DNA of 32,294 nucleotides, taken from NCBI GenBank assembly GCA_014885115.2, contig WKLE02005347.1, positions 9,873-42,166 on the forward strand, in the 5' to 3' direction. Shown one piece after another: positions 28,596 through 32,294 of this stretch. A program made the position numbers and the translations under genes. Each line of letters opens with the position of its first letter. The first letter of the stretch is position 1. The notes beneath the pieces are model-generated. The model had not been told where the DNA came from. It saw only the letters and a list, made by a program, of their open reading frames with translations, and did no database searches. This DNA comes from Asterionellopsis glacialis (taxonomy: Eukaryota > Bacillariophyta > Plagiogrammaphyceae > Rhaphoneidales > Asterionellopsidaceae).

Positions 28596-30059
28596 ATGGT
28601 TTCTAATTCCGTTCCTCTTGTGACCAATTTTTTGGTAATCCTAATGGTGATGGTATCTTGGATACCAAATAATGCTGTGAATGGACAACATGTGGGAACG
28701 GCAGCATTCATAACCAATGATGATTTGGACAAATGTAAGGCTGATTTAGCGATTGCCGATCAAGATAACAATGAAGACTTATCACCTGAAGAATTTTTGG
28801 AATTTTTATCCCTGCAATCCAATGAACGAGTCGGTCCGGTATCTTTTGAGACCGCACCCATACGTCTTATATTGGTGTATTTAACAGTCGCATGTAACTG
28901 TGTGTTCGAATTTGGTGCTGAATCAGGCTGCTGTTCAGGGAATAATACGCATGTTCCCTTGGATGATCATGATGATCAATACTTTACTTTCTTTTGTGCT
29001 GATATCAACGACAGTTTAGATTCTATAGTTGTACCAACAGTATCGCCAACACCTAGTCCTACAGTACCTTCACCATCCGTACAACCTACAACTTTACTTG
29101 CACCTACAGTGGATCCATCCTTAGCACCTTCTATAGCTCCTACACCTTTGGGATCAGCTTCACCTACAACAACCTCTGCACCGTCACCATCACCCACCAC
29201 TCTGGAACCATCGGCATCACCTACCTTGGGAAATTTGGCATGTTTTAACTTTTTGTATGGTATTAACAATGATTTAGGTTTTACACCATCCGATGTATTT
29301 AATATGGTGGGGAATACCTTGAAAACTGGATTAGAAATTGCAGCTGAAACTGTTGTGATTGATACACTTAATACAACCTTTCCTCGTACAGCAGATGGTT
29401 CAGCATCAGGAACTGGTCGAGTTGGTTCCATTCCATCCCAAAATTCGATGGCACATGATTTACTAAAAGGACATCGACAAAGACATGGAGGTGGAATTGG
29501 AGTACGACGTCAGTTGGAATCCAATGATCATTATCATGGAAGATATTTGCCAAGCATGGTAGAGAAAGCTGTACATCAGGCTACCATGGAATGGTTCCAT
29601 AATGAACCAGAGGAAGAAATGGAATTCAAAGTTACTAAAGAATTACAAAACTGGAAAATGAATCGTCCTGTTGGTGCTGGTGATGCCTCGCCATTGCACC
29701 ATAAGGACAACCAAGGTGGTCGTCGTCATTTAGCATTTTATACACGTCAAGTACCTGTTGAAATTGTATCCATTGTGGAAAACTTGGCACCCAATTTCTT
29801 TTGTTCCGAAACAGATGAATGTATGATTGTATCGACTAATGTTTGCGTAGTATTAGAAGAGGGTGACAACGAAGCCGTTGTACTAAGTGCTGTACGGGAT
29901 GGGTTACGGACATCTATAGGTAATGGTTCCTTTTTGGCTGCTGTGCCACCAGAACATGAGCTTCCAGGTACACAGAGAAAGCAAAGACGAACAAAAACCA
30001 CCAAAACAACGTCGACCGCAAGCTCTTCTAATCTTCGCGTCGGTAATGTGGTTATTTAA
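28596..30059 (+). CDS. secreted EF-hand protein with Pro/Ser/Thr-rich linker
   Basis: 487 aa, single exon. A signal peptide (LVTNFLVILMVMVSWIPNNAVNG, about 8-30) is followed by one canonical EF-hand calcium loop at 55-66 (DQDNNEDLSPEE: Asp1, Asp3, Asn5, Asp7, Ser9 and Glu12 in place, with Glu instead of Gly at 6), flanked by helices. Next is a Cys-rich stretch (ACNCVFEFGAESGCC), then about 70 residues of PTxSP-type repeats (PTVSPTPSPTVPSPS) that should be O-glycosylated and extended. The C-terminal half is a separate domain (CFNFLYGINNDLGFTPSDVF... FFCSETDECMIVSTNVCVVL) with paired cysteines. A cell-wall or extracellular matrix protein is likely; diatoms have many PT-repeat secreted proteins. 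The C-terminal domain is not recognised. Confidence 0.75.
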   Translation: MVSNSVPLVTNFLVILMVMVSWIPNNAVNGQHVGTAAFITNDDLDKCKADLAIADQDNNEDLSPEEFLEFLSLQSNERVGPVSFETAPIRLILVYLTVACNCVFEFGAESGCCSGNNTHVPLDDHDDQYFTFFCADINDSLDSIVVPTVSPTPSPTVPSPSVQPTTLLAPTVDPSLAPSIAPTPLGSASPTTTSAPSPSPTTLEPSASPTLGNLACFNFLYGINNDLGFTPSDVFNMVGNTLKTGLEIAAETVVIDTLNTTFPRTADGSASGTGRVGSIPSQNSMAHDLLKGHRQRHGGGIGVRRQLESNDHYHGRYLPSMVEKAVHQATMEWFHNEPEEEMEFKVTKELQNWKMNRPVGAGDASPLHHKDNQGGRRHLAFYTRQVPVEIVSIVENLAPNFFCSETDECMIVSTNVCVVLEEGDNEAVVLSAVRDGLRTSIGNGSFLAAVPPEHELPGTQRKQRRTKTTKTTSTASSSNLRVGNVVI

Positions 30060-30522
30060 AGATTCCATGATTTTGGGGAGGTTATATAGATGTTTCAAAG
30101 TGTTATGAAATCTGTTTGTTTGTGCAAAAAAGGGAAAAGTAAAAAGAAGGGAGGGGAGAGGGTTCGTGATTGGAATAGCGAGTTACATGTAAGACGCATG
30201 ATGCAAAGTATTCCAGAAAAATCAAATGATCTCTCTTTTCGTTTTCACAAAGTAGTATGTATCTGCAGCTCTGTGATGCATGTAGGTCATTCATCATTTA
30301 TAATCGCCATCAAATAGATTTCATGGTTATACAAACATTGAGTTTAGAAAATATTCTACTGTACCAAAGAGCGCCAATGAAGGTGTGTCTGTTGTATAAT
30401 CTGGGTACGAAGGTTCGGGTCAATATATCATAGTTATCACTGTTATTAAAATGAATGTTAGATGTTCAACTTATTTTTTTGGTCGGTGTAAATTCATTGA
30501 AATTTTCCATTAGTATTCCAAA
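30060..30522. other. intergenic region
   Basis: 3' flank of the EF-hand gene, AT-rich. Short opposing frames (30090-30317 plus, 30103-30297 minus) overlap and look like chance. Nothing else is seen. Confidence 0.4.
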
Positions 30523-30900
30523 TTACATGTAGTGCTCATTCATAAACTCACCAATGGACCTACACATATACACCATTTGCTTAGGAACTAGTGTGTTGTC
30601 CACAGTACCACATTTCTCACACTCCGTTTCACGTAGAGTCAGCAATCTGTGATGTTTAAACTTTGTTATATACTTATAAGCATTGAAATTGATTTTCTCA
30701 TCAAAAACATCTGCTCCTGATCCAATAGGATGAAAATTGTAAGTCAGACAATTGGTACACCAACCAAGAACACATTTCCAATTGTGAACTTTATTGTCAA
30801 AGACAGGGGCACATTTACCTGTTGAACAGAGGATGTGGTGTAGAAGGAATACCATCAGGGAAAACAGTATTCCTATAAATTGTCAAGTTGAATTCTGTTT
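30523..30900 (-). pseudogene. frameshifted Cys-rich remnant, probably from a mobile element
   Basis: The main frame (30523-30855) encodes KCAPVFDNKVHNWKCVLGW followed by CTNC and, later, ETECEKCGTVDN: paired CxxC motifs like a zinc-binding domain. The first residues of that frame (MVFLLHHIL...) look non-natural, whereas the frame one base away over the same bases reads IYRNTVFPDGIPSTPHPLFN, which does look natural and stops at the point where the main frame begins to make sense. This is what a single-base shift near 30800-30815 would leave. Upstream of it there are stops in all frames. The overall character resembles repeated-element proteins of diatoms. No domain is assigned. Confidence 0.4.
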
Positions 30901-31144
30901 ACTTCTACAAACCAAAAATTCTACTGTGCCTCTAGAGTGATAGTCCTTGTCATTTGTCCAATCTTATGGCATCCCCACATATGTAATGAGAAGTGCAGTT
31001 GCTTCCTTCTTAAGTAAGCAGTGTTTTACCTCAGCTTTCTGTAGCTTTTGTTGTGGTGCTGGTGTTTACCATTTGAAACCATACAATTTTTGCCTGTTTT
31101 CATTTACTTACAGGTTTTTGTTTAAGGTCAGACAAGGCAGAAAC

Positions 31145-31430
31145 TTAACTTAGAATTGCATCCAAGTATGCAGCTTTATCCTGATCAACTGTGCAGTGAG
31201 ATTTTTCTGTGTTGTTGGCATGGGAAATCATCTTGCATGGTGTTTGCTCAAGGAGGTTGTCCATGGCCAATTGCATCTCTGGATCATCTTTACAAAATAT
31301 ACCACATGATATAGCAGCCTGTTTTTGCTCCATTGGGATGCTTTTGATGGCGTTGACAATGGAGCTCACATCTCTACCTTTTGCTTGCCTCTTCACCCTT
31401 GGAAATTACTCCAAAGGGATCTGAAATACT
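31145..31430 (-). pseudogene. possible broken reading frame (element remnant)
   Basis: A frame opening with GTG reads KRQAKGRDVSSIVNAIKSIP, then EQKQAAISCGIFCKDDPEM and a hydrophilic end. One base over, the preceding bases read DPFGVISKGEEASKR and then stop. The two halves look like one sequence cut by a frameshift near 31385-31400. Cys and acidic residues are frequent. It lies on the same strand as the 30523-30900 remnant, so both may belong to one decayed element. Confidence 0.3.
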
Positions 31431-31623
31431 ACAATCAACAACACTATTTTTTTATGAGCTATTTTAACTAGTCTCTAAACATCCTTGACAATCCACCAGT
31501 CTGACTCTGACACCTGTGTTTTGTACTGAGTCTCATGTGTGTGCTGCTTAGAGTTCTCATCTGGCAGGGTTTGCTTTACTTATATGAACCGAACTCCCCG
31601 GAACGGCCAATTAGCGCCCGCTG

Positions 31624-31715
31624 GTGTCACGACAGGAATTGTACTGACACTGGAGTGTCAGTGTTTGTATCATGTGTATGACACTATTGTGTCACAACTG
31701 GGGTTGTACTGACAC
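31624..31715. repeat. tandem 27-nt repeats, each an imperfect palindrome
   Basis: Bases 31624-31650 and 31689-31715 match at 23 of 27 positions (period 65). Each unit begins GTGTCAC and ends GTACTGACAC, so each can fold on itself. Between them, ACTGACACT-GG-AGTGTCAGT (31643-31662) is a perfect 9-bp-arm palindrome, and TGACAC-TATT-GTGTCA (31679-31694) is another. Confidence 0.65.
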
Positions 31716-32232
31716 AAAGTGCTGGCACGCATGCTGCACTTGTGTCATGGTCAGTCAGCATTACCATTGATTAATGTCACCTATGTGAGTCGTGTCTAGT
31801 ATACGACTTGCCTACTGAATGCCTAATACTGCTGAAGCCTCTTTGATGATAAAACATCCACCATGAGAAATGACCTGACATCAGCAAGAGGGAACAATAA
31901 TAAAGCAAGAAAATGATACTTAAAAGCTGGGTCGGAATGAAGTTGATCTAATCCAAAACAGTCCTGGTTCTTTTTCTTGCTCCTGTCCCTAAATGTGTAG
32001 TCCTAATAGTAGAGCTGATGGTCAAAGTTGCTCCACAAGAATCAAGAATCACAATTTTTTAAGTTAAAGGAATAATTTTTTTTAAGTTGTTGTTGTCAGA
32101 TTCCTAAAAATTGGCTACTATTTCTTGGTGATCTCCTTTTTCCGGTTTTCTTTGTTTATTCGAAATTTCTTATTTCCACTCGTCGAACTCACAGTCAGTC
32201 TGTCCTTTGTATTTCGGATTTCCTCCAGGCCT

Positions 32233-32252
32233 TTTGACTGAATTCAGTCAAA
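32233..32252. repeat. 20-bp perfect palindrome
   Basis: TTTGACTGAATTCAGTCAAA is identical to its own reverse complement. A shorter GTCAA/TTGAC pair follows at about 32259-32272. Confidence 0.7.
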
Positions 32253-32294
32253 TTTCGAGTCAACATATTGACTTCAAAAATGGACGTTAAGATC

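Larger units (their letters stand above)
31431..32294. other. non-coding tail rich in inverted repeats
   Basis: No open frame of note. The stretch is dominated by TGACAC/GTGTCA words (31624-31760) and ends in a 20-bp perfect palindrome (32233-32252). It is probably the edge or interior of a mobile element. Confidence 0.45.

Noticed and set aside
30395..30435. GGTTCGGGTC word resembling a tRNA T-loop
   Set aside because: No acceptor stem, D-arm or anticodon arm can be paired around it.

Overview
The window looks like nuclear DNA of a diatom (photosynthetic stramenopile). It is AT-rich. Its genes have few, short GT-AG introns (about 58 to 134 nt). Three proteins begin with signal-peptide plus transit-peptide presequences of the kind used for secondary plastids, and two of those add a twin-arginine segment typical of thylakoid-lumen proteins. 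The secreted and Golgi proteins (type II sulfotransferase-like, EF-hand plus Pro/Ser/Thr-rich, alpha-carbonic-anhydrase-like) are of types common in diatoms. I cannot name a species. There are no bacterial operons, rRNA, tRNA or CRISPR arrays that I can see. Layout, left to right: a three-exon sulfotransferase-like gene (490-1939, +); a 1083-aa orphan membrane protein with a poly-threonine microsatellite (2685-5936, -); a multipass membrane protein (6808-7761, -) lying in a segment that was partly duplicated 4 kb away; a small two-exon gene (8225-8546, +); a Nudix hydrolase with a plastid presequence (8884-10083, -); two broken 3' fragments of the multipass gene (about 10767-11000 and 11119-11456); and cytosolic aspartyl-tRNA synthetase in three exons (11457-13523, -). 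After a 0.9-kb divergent promoter region come a lumen-type histidine-phosphatase-fold protein lacking its catalytic residues (14422-16173, +), a 1034-aa probable TIM-barrel glycoside-hydrolase-like protein (16332-19535, -), a single-pass membrane protein recovered by splicing (20222-21393, -), a divergent lumen cyclophilin (21989-23141, +), an MgtE/SLC41-type magnesium transporter (23405-24844, -), an alpha-carbonic-anhydrase-like protein lacking all three zinc histidines (26175-27473, +) and a secreted EF-hand protein (28596-30059, +). The last 2.2 kb holds only frameshifted remnants and clustered inverted repeats, and is probably derived from a mobile element. How it fits together: these are independent nuclear genes, not an operon. 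The common thread is plastid and endomembrane function (Nudix, two lumen-type proteins, carbonic-anhydrase-like protein, Mg2+ transport, sulfotransferase). The most notable non-gene signals are (i) an intergenic 9-mer, TACCAGGTA or its reverse complement, found eight times and, in my reading, never in a coding region; (ii) a 41-nt element shared 140-185 bp upstream of the Nudix and aspartyl-tRNA synthetase genes; and (iii) a segmental duplication whose second copy carries a clean internal deletion. Exon boundaries were worked out by hand from splice signals and frame continuity. Family calls rest on recognised motifs, not on searches.
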